Origin: Euonymus europaeus
Taxonomy: Eukaryota; Streptophyta; Magnoliopsida; Celastrales; Celastraceae
Assembly (NCBI GenBank): GCA_963580455.1
Contig: OY756958.1
Span: forward strand, 11,110,501 to 11,174,500
Length of the DNA stretch: 64,000 bases
Direction of reading: 5' to 3'
Shown here: one piece after another, positions 23,515-37,831 of the stretch
Numbering within the stretch: position 1 is the first letter of the stretch
How the letters are laid out: every line of letters begins with the position of its first letter
The notes under the pieces: model-generated
Told to the model about the DNA's origin: nothing
Databases searched by the model: none
The model's input: only the letters and a program-made list of their open reading frames with translations
Translations under genes and position numbers: made by a program

Positions 23515-26500
23515 CCCAACTTTCTGTGACAAATGGAGAAAACCGTTTAAAGCTCCTCCATACAGTGAGTTGGGCAACTTCGGACTATCAAAGTTGCTCG
23601 GTGTACACTTTTTATTATTCTTCTATGTCAAATTTTACGAGTATAAGCTTTCTAGATTATTTCGATTACAAAACCTCAACTTTCTATGACAAATGGACAA
23701 AACCGTTTAAAGCTCCTCCATAGAGTGAGTTGGGAAACTTCGGACTATCAAAGTTGCTCGGTGTACACTTTTTGTTGTTCTTCTATGTCAAATTTTACGA
23801 GCATAAGCTTCCTAGATTATTTCGATGCCAAAACCCCAACTTTCTATGACAAATGGACAAAACCTTTTAAAGCTCCTCCATAGAGTGAGTTGGGCAACTT
23901 CGGACTATCAAAGTTGCTCGGTGTACACTTTTTATTGTTCTTTTATGTCAAATTTTACGAATATAAGCTTCCTAGATTATTTCGATGCTAAAACACCAAC
24001 TATCAATGGCAAATTGACAAAACCGTTAAAACCTACTCCATAGAGAGAGTTGAGAAACTTCGGACCATAAGAGTTGCTCAGTGTACACTTTTTATTGTTC
24101 TTCTATGTCAAATTTTACGAGTATAAGCTTCCTAGATTATTTCGATGCCAAAACCCCAACTTTTTATGACAAATGGACAAAAACCTTTAAAGCTCCTCCA
24201 TAGAGTGAGTTGGGCAACTTCGGACTATCAAAGTTGCTCGATATACACTTTTTATTGTTCTTCTATGTCAAATTTTACGAGTATAAGCTTCCTAGATTAT
24301 TTCGATGCCAAAACCCCAACTTTTTATGACAAATGGACAAAAACTTTTAAAGCTACTCCATAGAGAGAGTTGAGCAACTTCAGAATATAAAAGTTGCTCG
24401 GTGTACACTTTTTATTGTTATTCTATATCAAATTTTACGAGTATAAGCTTCGTAGATTATTTCGATGCCAAAACCCCAACTTTCTGTGACAAATGGACAA
24501 AACCGTTTAAAGCTCCTCCATAGAGTGAGTTGGGCAACTTCGGACTATCAAAGTTGCTCGGTGTACACTTTTTCTTGTTCTTCTATGTCAAATTTTACGA
24601 GTATAAGCTTCCTAGATTATTTCGATACCAAAACCCCAACTTTTTATGACAAATGGACAAAAACTTTTAAAGCTACTCCATAGAGAGAGTTGAGCAACTT
24701 CAGAATATAAAAGTTGCTCGGTGTCCACTTTTTATTGTTATTCTATATCAAATTTTACGAGTATAAGCTTCGTAGATTATTTCGATGCCAAAACCCCAAC
24801 TTTCTGTCACAAATGGACAAAACCGTTTAAAGCTCCTCCATAGAGTGAGTTGGGCAACTTCGGACTATCAAAGTTGCTCGGTGTACACTTTTTATTGTTC
24901 TTCTATGTCAAATTTTACGACTATAAGCATCCTAGATTATTTCGATGCCAAAACCCCAACTTTCTATGACTAATGGACAAAAATGTTAAAAGCTCCTCCA
25001 TAGAGTGAGTTGGTAAACTTCGGACTATCAAAGTTGCTCGGTGTACACTTTTTATTGTTATTCTATGTCAAATTTTACGAGTATAAGCTTCCTAAATTAT
25101 TTCGATGCCAAAACCCCAACTTTCTGTGACAAATGGACAAAACCGTTTAAAGCTCCTCCATAGAGTGAGTTGGGCAACTTCGGACTATCAAAGTTGCTCG
25201 GTGTACACTTTTTCTTGTTCTTCTATGTCAAATTTTACGAGTATAAGCTTCCTAGATTATTTCGATACCAAAACCCCAACTTTTTATGACAAATGGACAA
25301 AAACTTTTAAAGCTACTCCATAGAGAGAGTTGAGCAACTTTAGAATATAAAAGTTGCTCGGTGTCCACTTTTTATTGTTATTTTATATCAAATTTTACGA
25401 GTATAAGCTTCGTAGATTATTTCGATGCCAAAACCCCAACTTTCTGTGACAAATGGACAAAACCGTTTAAAGCTCCTCCATAGAGTGAGTTGGGCAACTT
25501 CGGACTATCAAAGTTGCTCGGTGTACACTTTTTATTGTTCTTCTATGTCAAATTTTACGACTATAAGCATCCTAGATTATTTCGATGCCAAAACACCAAC
25601 TATCAATGACAAATCGACAAAACCGTTAAAAGCTACTCCATAAAGATAGTTGAGCAACTTCGGACCATAAAAGTTGCTCGGTGTACACTTTTTATTGTTA
25701 TTCTATGTCAAATTTTACGAGTATAAGCTTCCTAAATTATTTCGATGCCAAAACCCCAACTTTCTGTGTCAAATGGACAAAACCGTTTAAAGCTCCTCCA
25801 TACAGTGAGTTGGGCAACTTCGGACTATCAAAGTTGCTCGGTGTACACTTTTTATTGTTCTTCTATGTCAAATTTTACGACTATAAGCACCCTAGATTAT
25901 TTCGATGCCAAAACACCAACTATCAATGACAAATCGACAAAACCGTTAAAAGCTACTCCGTAAAGATAGTTGAGCAACTTCGGACCATAAAAGTTGCTCG
26001 GTGTACACTTTTTATTGTTATTCTATGTCAAATTTTACGAGTATAAGCTTCCTAAATTATTTCGATGCCAAAACCCCAACTTTCTGTGTCAAATGGACAA
26101 AACCGTTTAAAGCTCCTCCATACAGTGAGTTGGGCAACTTCGGACTATCAAAGTTGCTCGGTGTACACTTTTTATTATTCTTTTATGTCAAATTTTACTA
26201 GTATAAGCTTTCTAGATTATTTCAATTACAAAACCTCAACTTTCTATGACAAATGGACAAAACCGTTTAAAGCTCCTCCATAGAGTGAATTGGGAAACTT
26301 CGGACTATCAAAGTTTCTCGGTGTACACTTTTTGTTGTTCTTCTATGTCAAATTTTACGAGTATAAGCTTCCTAGATTATTTCGATGCCAAAACCCCAAC
26401 TTTCTATGACAAATGGACAAAACCTTTTAAAGCTCCTCCATAGAGTGAGTTGGGCAACTTCGGACTATCAAAGTTGCTCGGTGTACACTTTTTATTGTTC

Positions 26501-27168
26501 TTTTATGTCAAATTTTACGAATATAAGCTTCCTAGATTATTTCGATGCTAAAACACCAACTATCAATAGCAAATTGACAAAACCGTTAAAAGCTACTTCA
26601 TAGAGAGAGTTGAGCAACTTCGGACCATAAGAGTTGCTCAGTGTACACTTTTTATTGTTCTTCTATGTCAAATTTTACGAGTATAAGCTTCCTAGATTAT
26701 TTCGATGCCAAAACCCCAACTTTTTATGACAAATGGACAAAACCGTTTAAAGCTCCTCCATAGAGTGAGTTGGGCTACTTCGGACTATCAAAGTTGCTCG
26801 GTTTATACTTTTTATTGTTCTTCTATGTCAAATTTTACGAATATAAGCTTCCTAGATTATTTCGATGCCAAAACCCCAACTTTCTATGACAAATGGACAA
26901 AACCGTTTAAAGCTCCTCCATAGAGTGAGTTGGGCTACTTCGGACTATCAAAGTTGCTCGGTTTATACTTTTTATTGTTCTTCTATGTCAAATTTTACGA
27001 GTATATGCTTCCTAGATTATTTCGATGCCAAAACCCCAACTTTCTATGACAAATGGACAAAAACGTTAAAGGCTCCTCCATAGAGGGATTGTGCAACTTC
27101 GGACTATCAAAGTTGCTCGGTGTACACTTTTTATTGTTCTTCTATGTCAAATTTTACGAGTATAAGCT
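23515..27168. repeat. Satellite mosaic; left copy of a 3.5-kb segment repeated 6,878 bp away
   Basis: From about 23620 to 27168 the sequence is matched 43 monomers minus 2 bases downstream (30498-34046). Internal units include a 640-bp tetramer (24465 against 25105) and a 320-bp dimer (25681-26000 against 26001-26320). The segment ends with a 159-bp monomer carrying GAGGGATTGTGC near 27084. Few substitutions separate the copies, for example ATATGCTTCC near 27003 against ATAAGCTTCC near 33881. Confidence 0.82.
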
Positions 27169-30100
27169 TTCTAGATTATTTCGATTACAAAACCTCAACT
27201 TTCTATGACAAATGGACAAAACCGTTTAAAGCTCCTCCATAGAGTGAGTTGGGAAACTTCGGACTATCAAAGTTGCTCGGTGTACACTTTTTGTTGTTCT
27301 TCTATGTCAAATTTTACGAGTATAAGCTTCCTAGATTATTTCGATGCCAAAACCCCAACTTTCTATGACAAATGGACAAAACCTTTTAAAGCTCCTCCAT
27401 AGAGTGAGTTGGGCAACTTCGGACTATCAAAGTTGCTCGGTGTACACTTTTTATTGTTCTTTTATGTCAAATTTTACGAATATAAGCTTCCTAGATTATT
27501 TCGATGCTAAAACACCAACTATCAATGGCAAATTGACAAAACCGTTAAAACCTACTCCATAGAGAGAGTTGAGAAACTTCGGACCATAAGAGTTGCTCAG
27601 TGTACACTTTTTATTGTTCTTCTATGTCAAATTTTACGAGTATAAGCTTCCTAGATTATTTCGATGCCAAAACCCCAACTTTTTATGACAAATGGACAAA
27701 AACCTTTAAAACTCCTCCATAGAGTGAGTTGGGCAACTTCGGACTATCAAAGTTGCTCGATATACACTTTTTATTGTTCTTCTATGTCAAATTTTACGAG
27801 TATAAGCTTCCTAGATTATTTCGATGCCAAAACCCCAACTTTTTATGACAAATGGACAAAAACTTTTAAAGCTACTCCGTAGAGAGAGTTGAGCAACTTC
27901 AGAATATAAAAGTTGCTCGGTGTACACTTTTTATTGTTATTCTATATCAAATATTACGAGTATAAGCTTCGTAGATTATTTCGATGCCAAAACCCCAACT
28001 TTCTGTGACAAATGGACAAAACCGTTTAAAGCTCCTCCATAGAGTGAGTTGGGCAACTTCGGACTATCAAAGTTGCTCGGTGTACACTTTTTCTTGTTCT
28101 TCTATGTCAAATTTTACGACTATAAGCATCCTAGATTATTTCGATGCCAAAACACCAACTATCAATGACAAATCGACAAAACCGTTAAAAGCTACTCCAT
28201 AAAGATAGTTGAGCAACTTCGGACCATAAAAGTTGCTCGGTGTACACTTTTTATTGTTATTCTATGTCAAATTTTACGAGTATAAGCTTCCTAAATTATT
28301 TCGATGCCAAAACCCCAACTTTCTGTGTCAAATGGACAAAACCGTTTCAAGCTCCTCCATACAGTGAGTTGGGCAACTTCGGACTATCAAAGTTGCTCGG
28401 TGTACACTTTTTATTATTCTTCTATGTCAAATTTTACTAGTATAAGCTTTCTAGATTATTTCGATTACAAAACCTCAACTTTCTATGACAAATGGACAAA
28501 ACCGTTTAAAGCTCCTCCATAGAGTGAGTTGGGAAACTTCGGACTATCAAAGTTGCTCGGTGTACACTTTTTGTTGTTCTTCTATGTCAAATTTTACGAG
28601 TATAAGCTTCGTAGATTATTTCGATGCCAAAACCCCAACTTTCTATGACAAATGGACAAAACCTTTTAAAGCTCCTCCATAGAGTGAGTTGGGCAACTTC
28701 GGACTATCAAAGTTGCTCGGTGTACACTTTTTATTGTTCTTTTATGTCAAATTTTACGAATATAAGCTTCCTAGATTATTTCGATGCTAAAACACCAACT
28801 ATCAATAGCAAATTGACAAAACCGTTAAAAGCTACTGCATAGAGAGAGTTGAGCAACTTCGGACCATAAGAGTTGCTCAGTGTACACTTTTTATTGTTCT
28901 TCTATGTCAAATTTTACGAGTATAAGCTTCCTAGATTATTTCGATGCCAAAACCCCAACTTTTTATGACAAATGGACAAAACCGTTTAAAGCTCCTCCAT
29001 AGAGTGAGTTGGGCTACTTCGGACTATCAAAGTTGCTCGGTTTATACTTTTTATTGTTCTTCTATGTCAAATTTTACGAATATAAGCTTCCTAGATTATT
29101 TCGATGCCAAAACCCCAACTTTCTATGACAAATGGACAAAACCGTTTAAAGCTCCTCCATAGAGTGAGTTGGGCTACTTCGGACTATCAAAGTTGCTCGG
29201 TTTATACTTTTTATTGTTCTTCTATGTCAAATTTTACGAGTATAAGCTTCCTAGATTATTTCGATGCCAAAACCCCAACTTTCTGTGACAAATGGACAAA
29301 ACCGTTTAAAGCTCCTCCATAGAGTGAGTTGGGCAACTTCGGACTATCAAAGTTGCTCGGTGTACACTTTTTCTTGTTCTTCTATGTCAAATTTTACGAG
29401 TATAAGCTTCCTAGATTATTTCGATACCAAAACCCCAACTTTTTATGACAAATGGACAAAAACTTTTAAAGCTACTCCATAGAGAGAGTTGAGCAACTTC
29501 AGAATATAAAAGTTGCTCGGTGTCCACTTTTTATTGTTATTCTATATCAAATTTTACGAGTATAAGCTTCGTAGATTATTTCGATGCCAAAACCCCAACT
29601 TTCTGTGACAAATGGACAAAACCGTTTAAAGCTCCTCCATAGAGTGAGTTGGGCAACTTCGGACTATCAAAGTTGCTCGGTGTACACTTTTTATTGTTCT
29701 TCTATGTCAAATTTTACGACTATAAGCATCCTAGATTATTTCGATGTCAAAACCCCAACTTTCTATGACTAATGGACAAAAACGTTAAAAGCTCCTCCAT
29801 AGAGTGAGTTGGTAAACTTCGGACTATCAAAGTTGCTCGGTGTACACTTTTTATTGTTATTCTATGTCAAATTTTACGAGTATAAGCTTCCTAAATTATT
29901 TCGATGCTAAAACACCAACTATCAATAGCAAATTGACAAAACCGTTAAAAGCTACTTCATAGAGAGAGTTGAGCAACTTCGGACCATAAGAGTTGCTCAG
30001 TGTACACTTTTTATTGTTCTTCTATGTCAAATTTTACGAGTATAAGCTTCCTAGATTATTTCGATGCCAAAACCGCAACTTTTTATGACAAATGGACAAA

Positions 30101-30497
30101 ACCGTTTAAAGCTCCTCCATAGAGTGAGTTGGGCTACTTCGGACTATCAAAGTTGCTCGGTTTATACTTTTTATTGTTCTTCTATGTCAAATTTTACGAA
30201 TATAAGCTTCCTAGATTATTTCGATGCCAAAACCCCAACTTTCTATGACAAATGGACAAAACCGTTTAAAGCTCCTCCATAGAGTGAGTTGGGCTACTTC
30301 GGACTATCAAAGTTGCTCGGTTTATACTTTTTATTGTTCTTCTATGTCAAATTTTACGAGTATAAGCTTCCTAGATTATTTTGATGCCAAAACCCCAACT
30401 TTCTATGACAAATGGACAAAAACGTTAAAGGCTCCTCCATAGAGGGATTGTGCAACTTCGGACTATCAAAGTTGCTCGGTGTACACTTTTTATTGTT
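27169..30497. repeat. Satellite mosaic assembled from neighbouring segments
   Basis: Bases 27205-28100 match 23686-24580 (offset 3,519) and 30564-31460 (offset 3,359). Bases 28240 to about 29260 match 26001-27020 (offset 2,239), and 29264-29820 matches 24465-25020 in type. A second GAGGGATTGTGC monomer closes it near 30443. The same two modules therefore alternate with different spacings. Confidence 0.78.
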
Positions 30498-33400
30498 CTT
30501 CTATGTCAAATTTTACGAGTATAAGCTTTCTAGATTATTTCGATTACAAAACCTCAACTTTCTATGACAAATGGACAAAACCGTTTAAAGCTCCTCCATA
30601 GAGTGAGTTGGGAAACTTCGGATTATCAAAGTTGCTCGGTGTACACTTTTTGTTGTTCTTCTATGTCAAATTTTACGAGTATAAGCTTCCTAGATTATTT
30701 CGATGCCAAAACCCCAACTTTCTATGACAAATGGACAAAACCTTTTAAAGCTCCTCTATAGAGTGAGTTGGGCAACTTCGGACTATCAAAGTTGCTCGGT
30801 GTACACTTTTTATTGTTCTTTTATGTCAAATTTTACGAATATAAGCTTCCTAGATTATTTCGATGCTAAAACACCAACTATCAATGGCAAATTGACAAAA
30901 CCGTTAAAACCTACTCCATAGAGAGAGTTGAGAAACTTCGGACCATAAGAGTTGCTCAGTGTACACTTTTTATTGTTCTTCTATGTCAAATTTTACGAGT
31001 ATAAGCTTCCTAGATTATTTCGATGCCAAAACCCCAACTTTTTATGACAAATGGACAAAAACCTTTAAAGCTCCTCCATAGAGTGAGTTGGGCAACTTCG
31101 GACTATCAAAGTTGCTCGATATACACTTTTTATTGTTCTTCTATGTCAAATTTTACGAGTATAAGCTTCCTAGATTATTTCGATGCCAAAACCCCAACTT
31201 TTTATGACAAATGGACAAAAACTTTTAAAGCTACTCCATAGAGAGAGTTGAGCAACTTCAGAATATAAAAGTTGCTCGGTGTACACTTTTTATTGTTATT
31301 CTATATCAAATATTACGAGTATAAGCTTCGTAGATTATTTCGATGCCAAAACCCCAACTTTCTGTGACAAATGGACAAAACCGTTTAAAGCTCTTCCATA
31401 GAGTGAGTTGGGCAACTTCGGACTATCAAAGTTGCTCGGTGTACACTTTTTCTTGTTCTTCTATGTCAAATTTTACGAGTATAAGCTTCCTAGATTATTT
31501 CGATACCAAAACCTCAACTTTTTATGACAAATGGACAAAAACTTTTAAAGCTACTCCATAGAGAGAGTTGAGCAACTTCAGAATATAAAAGTTGCTCGGT
31601 GTCCACTTTTTATTGTTATTCTATATCAAATTTTACGAGTATAAGCTTCGTAGATTATTTCGATGCCAAAACCCCAACTTTCTGTGACAAATGGACAAAA
31701 CCGTTTAAAGCTCCTCCATAGAGTGAGTTGGGCAACTTCGGACTATCAAAGTTGCTCGGTGTACACTTTTTATTGTTCTTCTATGTCAAATTTTACGACT
31801 ATAAGCATCCTAGATTATTTCGATGTCAAAACCCCAACTTTCTATGACTAATGGACAAAAACGTTAAAAGCTCCTCCATAGAGTGAGTTGGTAAACTTCG
31901 GACTATCAAAGTTGCTCGGTGTACACTTTTTATTGTTATTCTATGTCAAATTTTACGAGTATAAGCTTCCTAAATTATTTCGATGCCAAAACCCCAACTT
32001 TCTGTGACAAATGGACAAAACCGTTTAAAGCTCCTCCATAGAGTGAGTTGGGCAACTTCGGACTATCAAAGTTGCTCGGTGTACACTTTTTCTTGTTCTT
32101 CTATGTCAAATTTTACGAGTATAAGCTTCCTAGATTATTTCGATACCAAAACCCCAACTTTTTATGACAAATGGACAAAAACTTTTAAAGCTACTCCATA
32201 GAGAGAGTTGAGCAACTTCAGAATATAAAAGTTGCTCGGTGTCCACTTTTTATTGTTATTCTATATCAAATTTTACGAGTATAAGCTTCGTAGATTATTT
32301 CGATGCCAAAACCCCAACTTTCTGTGACAAATGGACAAAATCGTTTAAAGCTCTTCCATAGAGTGAGTTGGGCAACTTCGGACTATCAAAGTTGCTCGGT
32401 GTACACTTTTTATTGTTCTTCTATGTCAAATTTTACGACTATAAGCATCCTAGATTATTTCGATGCCAAAACACCAACTATCAATGACAAATCGACAAAA
32501 CCGTTAAAAGCTACTCCATAAAGATAGTTGAGCAACTTCGGACCATAAAAGTTGCTCGGTGTACACTTTTTATTGTTATTCTATGTCAAATTTTACGAGT
32601 ATAAGCTTCCTAAATTATTTCGATGCCAAAACCCCAACTTTCTGTGTCAAATGGACAAAACCGTTTAAAGCTCCTCCATACAATGAGTTGGGCAACTTCG
32701 GACTATCAAAGTTGCTCGGTGTACACTTTTTATTGTTCTTCTATGTCAAATTTTACGACTATAAGCATCCTAGATTATTTCGATGCCAAAACACCAACTA
32801 TCAATGACAAATCGACAAAACCGTTAAAAGCTACTCCATAAAGATAGTTGAGCAACTTCGGACCATAAAAGTTGCTCGGTGTACACTTTTTATTGTTATT
32901 CTATGTCAAATTTTACGAGTATAAGCTTCCTAAATTATTTCGATGCCAAAACCCCAACTTTCTGTGTCAAATGGACAAAACCGTTTAAAGCTCCTCCATA
33001 CAGTGAGTTGGGCAACTTCGGACTATCAAAGTTGCTCGGTGTACACTTTTTATTATTCTTCTATGTCAAATTTTACTAGTATAAGCTTTCTAGATTATTT
33101 CGATTACAAAACCTCAACTTTCTATGACAAATGGACAAAACCGTTTAAAGCTCCTCCATAGAGTGAGTTGGGAAACTTCGGACTATCAAAGTTGCTCGGT
33201 GTACACTTTTTGTTGTTCTTCTATGTCAAATTTTACGAGTATAAGCTTCCTAGATTATTTCGATGCCAAAACCCCAACTTTCTATGACAAATGGACAAAA
33301 CCTTTTAAAGCTCCTCCATAGAGTGAGTTGGGCAACTTCGGACAATCAAAGTTGCTCGGTGTACACTTTTTATTGTTCTTTTATGTCAAATTTTACGAAT

Positions 33401-34046
33401 ATAAGCTTCCTAGATTATTTCGATGCTAAAACACCAACTATCAATAGCAAATTGACAAAACCGTTAAAAGCTACTTCATAGAGAGAGTTGAGCAACTTCG
33501 GACCATAAGAGTTGCTCAGTGTACACTTTTTATTGTTCTTCTATGTCAAATTTTAGGAGTATAAGCTTCCTAGATTATTTCGATGCCAAAACCCCAACTT
33601 TTTATGACAAATGGACAAAACCGTTTAAAGCTCCTCCATAGAGTGAGTTGGGCTACTTCGGACTATCAAAGTTGCTCGGTTTATACTTTTTATTGTTCTT
33701 CTATGTCAAATTTTACGAATATAAGCTTCCTAGATTATTTCGATGCCAAAACCCCAACTTTCTATGACAAATGGACAAAACCGTTTAAAGCTCCTCCATA
33801 GAGTGAGTTGGGCTACTTCGGACTATCAAAGTTGCTCGGTTTATACTTTTTATTGTTCTTCTATGTCAAATTTTACGAGTATAAGCTTCCTAGATTATTT
33901 CGATGCCAAAACCCCAACTTTCTATGACAAATGGACAAAAACGTTAAAGGCTCCTCCATAGAGGGATTGTGCAACTTCGGACTATCAAAGTTGCTCGGTG
34001 TACACTTTTTATTGTTCTTCTATGTCAAATTTTACGAGTATAAGCT
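30498..34046. repeat. Right copy of the 3.5-kb segment (offset 6,878 bp)
   Basis: This copy runs parallel to 23620-27168, including the tetramer and dimer sub-repeats (31343/31983 and 32559/32879) and the terminal GAGGGATTGTGC monomer near 33961. After about 34047 it departs: CTTCCTAGATT replaces CTTTCTAGATT. Its last 330 bases (from about 33720) also belong to the next long-range duplication. Confidence 0.82.
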
Positions 34047-35570
34047 TCCTAGATTATTTCGATGCCAAAACACCAACTTTACAAGACAAATGGACAAAAA
34101 CGTTAAAAGCTCCTCCATAGGGAGAGTTGAGCAATTTCGGACCATAAAAGTTGCTCGGTGTACACTTTTTATTGTTATTCTACGTCAAATTTTACGAGTA
34201 TAAGCTTCATCGATTTTTTCAATGCCAAAACGCAACTTTCTATAACAAATGGACAAAACCGTTTAAAGCTCCTCCATAGAGTGAGTTGGGAAACTTCGGA
34301 CTATCAAAGTTGCTCGGTGTACACTTTTTATTGTTCTTCTATGTCAAATTTTACGACTATAAGCATCCTGATTATTTCGATGCCAAAACCCCAACTTTTT
34401 ATGACAACTGGATAAAAACGTTAAAAGCTCCTCCATAGAGAGAGTTGTGCAACATTGGACTATTAAAGTTGCTCAGTATACACTTTTTATTGTTCTTCTA
34501 TGTCAAATTTTATGAGTATAAGCTTCCTAGATTATTTCGATGTGAAAACACCAACTTTACAAGACAAATGGACAAAAACATTAAAAGCTCCTCCATAAAG
34601 AGAGTTGAGCAACTTCTAATCATCAAAGTCGCTCGGTGTACACTTTTATTGTTCTTCTATGTCAAATTTTACGAGTATAAGCCTCCTAGATTATTTCGAT
34701 TCCAATACCCGAACTTTCTATGACAAATGGACAAAATCGTTTAAAGCTACTCCATAGAGAGGGTTGAGCAACGTCGGACCATAAAAGTTGCTCGGTGTAG
34801 ACTTTTTATTGTTCTTCTATGTCAAATTTTACGACTATAAGCATCCTAGATTATTTCGATGCCAAAACCCCAACTTTCTATGACAAATGGACAAAAACGT
34901 TAAAGGCTCCTCCATAGAGAGAGTTGTGCAACTTCGGACTATCAAAGTTGCTCGGTGTACACTTTTTGTTGTTCTTCTATGTCAAATTTTATGAGTATAA
35001 GCTTCCTAGATTATTTCGATGCCAAAACAGCAACTATCAATGACAAATCGACAAAACCGTTAAAAGATACTTCATAGAGAGAGTTGAGCAACTTCGGACC
35101 ATAAAAGTTGCTCGGTGTAGACTTTTTATTGTTATTCTATATCAAATTTTACGAGTATAAGCTTCCTAGATTATTTCGATGCCAAAACCCCAACATTCTA
35201 TGACAAATGGACAAAACATTTTAAAGCTCCTCCATAGAGTGAGTTGGGCAACTTCGTACTATCAAAGTTGCTCGGTGTACACTTTTTATTGTTCTTCTAT
35301 GTCAAATTTTACGACTATAAGCATCCTAGATTATTTCGATGCCAAAACTCCAACTTTTTATGACAAATGGATAAAAACGTTAAAAGCTCCTCCATAGAGA
35401 GAGTTGTGCAACTTTGGACTATTAAAGTTGCTCGGTGTACACTTTTTATTGTTCTTCTATGTCAAATTTTATGAGTATAAGCTTTCTAGATTATTTCGAT
35501 GTGAAAACACCAACTTTACAAGACAAATGGACAAAAACGTTAAAAGCTCTTCCATAAAGAGAGTTGAGCA
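34047..35570. repeat. Satellite segment with several short-deletion monomers
   Basis: From 33720 this region corresponds to bases from 40478 at offset 6,758-6,759. It holds three one-base deletions: AAAACGCAAC near 34229, ATCCTGATT near 34369 and CACTTTTATTG near 34647; the first (as AAAATGCAAC) and the third recur in the partner. Bases 35251-35570 and 35571-35890 are a nearly identical 320-bp dimer pair with CTTCGTACTATC and GGATAAAAACG. No gene seen. Confidence 0.78.
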
Positions 35571-37831
35571 ACTTCGTACTATCAAAGTTGCTCGGTGTAC
35601 ACTTTTTATTGTTCTTCTATGTCAAATTTTACGACTATAAGCATCCTAGATTATTTCGATGCCAAAACTCCAACTTTTTATGACAAATGGATAAAAACGT
35701 TAAAAGCTCCTCCATAGAGAGAGTTGTGCAACTTTGGACTATTAAAGTTGCTCGGTGTACACTTTTTATTGTTCTTCTATGTCAAATTTTATGAGTATAA
35801 GCTTTCTAGATTATTTCGATGTGAAAACACCAACTTTACAAGACAAATGGACAAAAACGTTAAAAGCTCTTCCATAAAGAGAGTTGAGCAACTTCTAATC
35901 ATCAAAGTCCCTCGGTGTACACTTTCTATTGTTCTTCTAAGTCAAATTTTACGAGTATAAGCCTCCTAGATTATTTCGATTCCAAAACACGAACTTTGTA
36001 TGACAAATGGACAAAATCGTTTAAAGCTACTCCATAGAGAGGGTTGAGCAACGTCGGACCATAAAAGTTGCTCGGTGTAGACTTTTTATTGTTCTTCTAT
36101 GTCAAATTTTACGACTATAAGCGTCCTAGATTATTTCGATGCCAAAACCCCAACTTTCTATGACAAATGGACAAAACCGTTTAAAGCTCCTCCATAGAGT
36201 GAGTTGGGCAACTTCGGACTATCAAAGTTGCTCGGTTTATACTTTTTATTGTTCTTCTATGTCAAATTTTACGAGTATAAGCTTCCTATATTATTTCGAT
36301 GCCAAAACCCCAACTTTCTAAGACAAATGGACAAAAACTTTTAAAGCTAGTCCATAGAGAGAGTTGAGCAACTTCAGAACATAAAAGTTGCTCGGTGTAC
36401 ACTTTTTATTGTTATTCTATATCAAATTTTACGAGTATAAGCTTCCTAGATTATTTCGATGCCAAAAACCCAACTTTCTATGACAAAAGGACAAAACCGT
36501 TTATAGCTCCTCCATAGAGTGAGTTGAGCAAGTTCAGACTATCAAAGTTGCTCGGTGTACACTTTTTGTTGTTCTTCTATTTCAAATTTTACGAGTATAA
36601 GCTTCCTAGATTATTTCGATGCCAAAACACCAACTATCAATGACAAATCGATAAAACCGTTAAACGATACTCCATAGAGAAAGTTGAGCAATTTCGGACC
36701 ATAAAAGTTCCTCGGTGTACACTTTTTATTGTTATTCTACGTCAAATTTTACGACTATAAGCTTTCTAGATTATTTCGATTACAAAACCCCAACTTTCTA
36801 TGACAAAACCCCAACTTTCTATGACAAATGGACAAAAACGTTAAAGGCTCCTCCATAGAGAGAGTTGTGCAACTTCGGACTATCAAAGTTGCTCGGTGTA
36901 CACTTTTTATTGTTCTTCTATGTCAAATTTTACGAGTATAAGCTTCCTAGATTATTTCGATGCCAAAACACCAACTTTACAAGACAAATGGACAAAAACG
37001 TTAAAAGCTCCTCCATAGAGAGAGTTGAGCAATTTCGGACCATAAAAGTTGCTCGGTGTACACTTTTTATTGTTATTCTATGTCAAATTTTACGAGTATA
37101 AGCTTCCTAAATTATTTCGATGCCAAAACCCCAACTTTCAGTGACAAATGGACAAAACCGTTTAAAGCTCCTCCATAGAGTGAGTTGGGCAACTTCGGAC
37201 TATCAAAGTTGCTCGGTGTAAACTTTTTATTGTTCTTCTATGTCAAATTTTACGACTATAACCATCCTAGATTATTTCGATGCCAAAACTCCAACTTTCT
37301 ATGACAAATGGACAAAACCGTTTAAAGCTCCTCCATAGAGTGAGTTGGGAAACTTCGGACTATCAAAGTTGCTCGGTGTACACTTTTTGTTGTTCTTCTA
37401 TGTCAAATTTTACGAGTATAAGCTTCCTAGATTATTTCGATGCCAAAACAGTAACTATCAATGACAAATCGACAAAACCGTTAAAAGCTACTTCATAGAG
37501 AGAGTTGAGCAACTTCGGACCATAAAAGTTGTTCGGTGTAGACTTTTTATTGTTATTCTATATCAAATTTTACGAGTATAAGCTTCCTAGATTATTTCGA
37601 TGCCAAAACCCCAACATTCTATGACAAATGGACAAAACCTTTTAAAGCTCCTTCATAGAGTGAGTTGGGCAACTTCGGACTATCAAAGTTGCTCGGTGTA
37701 AACTTTTTATTGTTCTTCTATGTCAAATTTTACGAGTATAAGCTTCCTAGATTATTTCGATGCCAAAACCCCAACATTCTATGACAAATGGACAAAACAT
37801 TTTAAAGCTCCTCCATAGAGTGAGTTGGGCA
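35571..37831. repeat. 2,261-bp satellite block, copy 1 of a tandem pair (14 monomers + 21 bp)
   Basis: The block repeats at an offset of 2,261 bp, which is 14 x 160 plus a 21-bp micro-duplication near 36782-36823. Private variants such as CTAAGTCAAATT near 35938, TCCTATATTATT near 36285 and AAAAACCCAAC near 36464 are shared with the second copy. I noticed no differences between the copies when scanning them. Confidence 0.88.
36782..36823. repeat. 21-bp tandem micro-duplication inside one monomer (181 bp)
   Basis: The 21 bases at 36782-36802 are repeated exactly at 36803-36823; the unit starts ACAAAACCCC and ends TTTCTATG. It makes this monomer 181 bp. It is present again 2,261 bp downstream and nowhere else that I saw. 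Replication slippage is the simplest origin. Confidence 0.93.
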
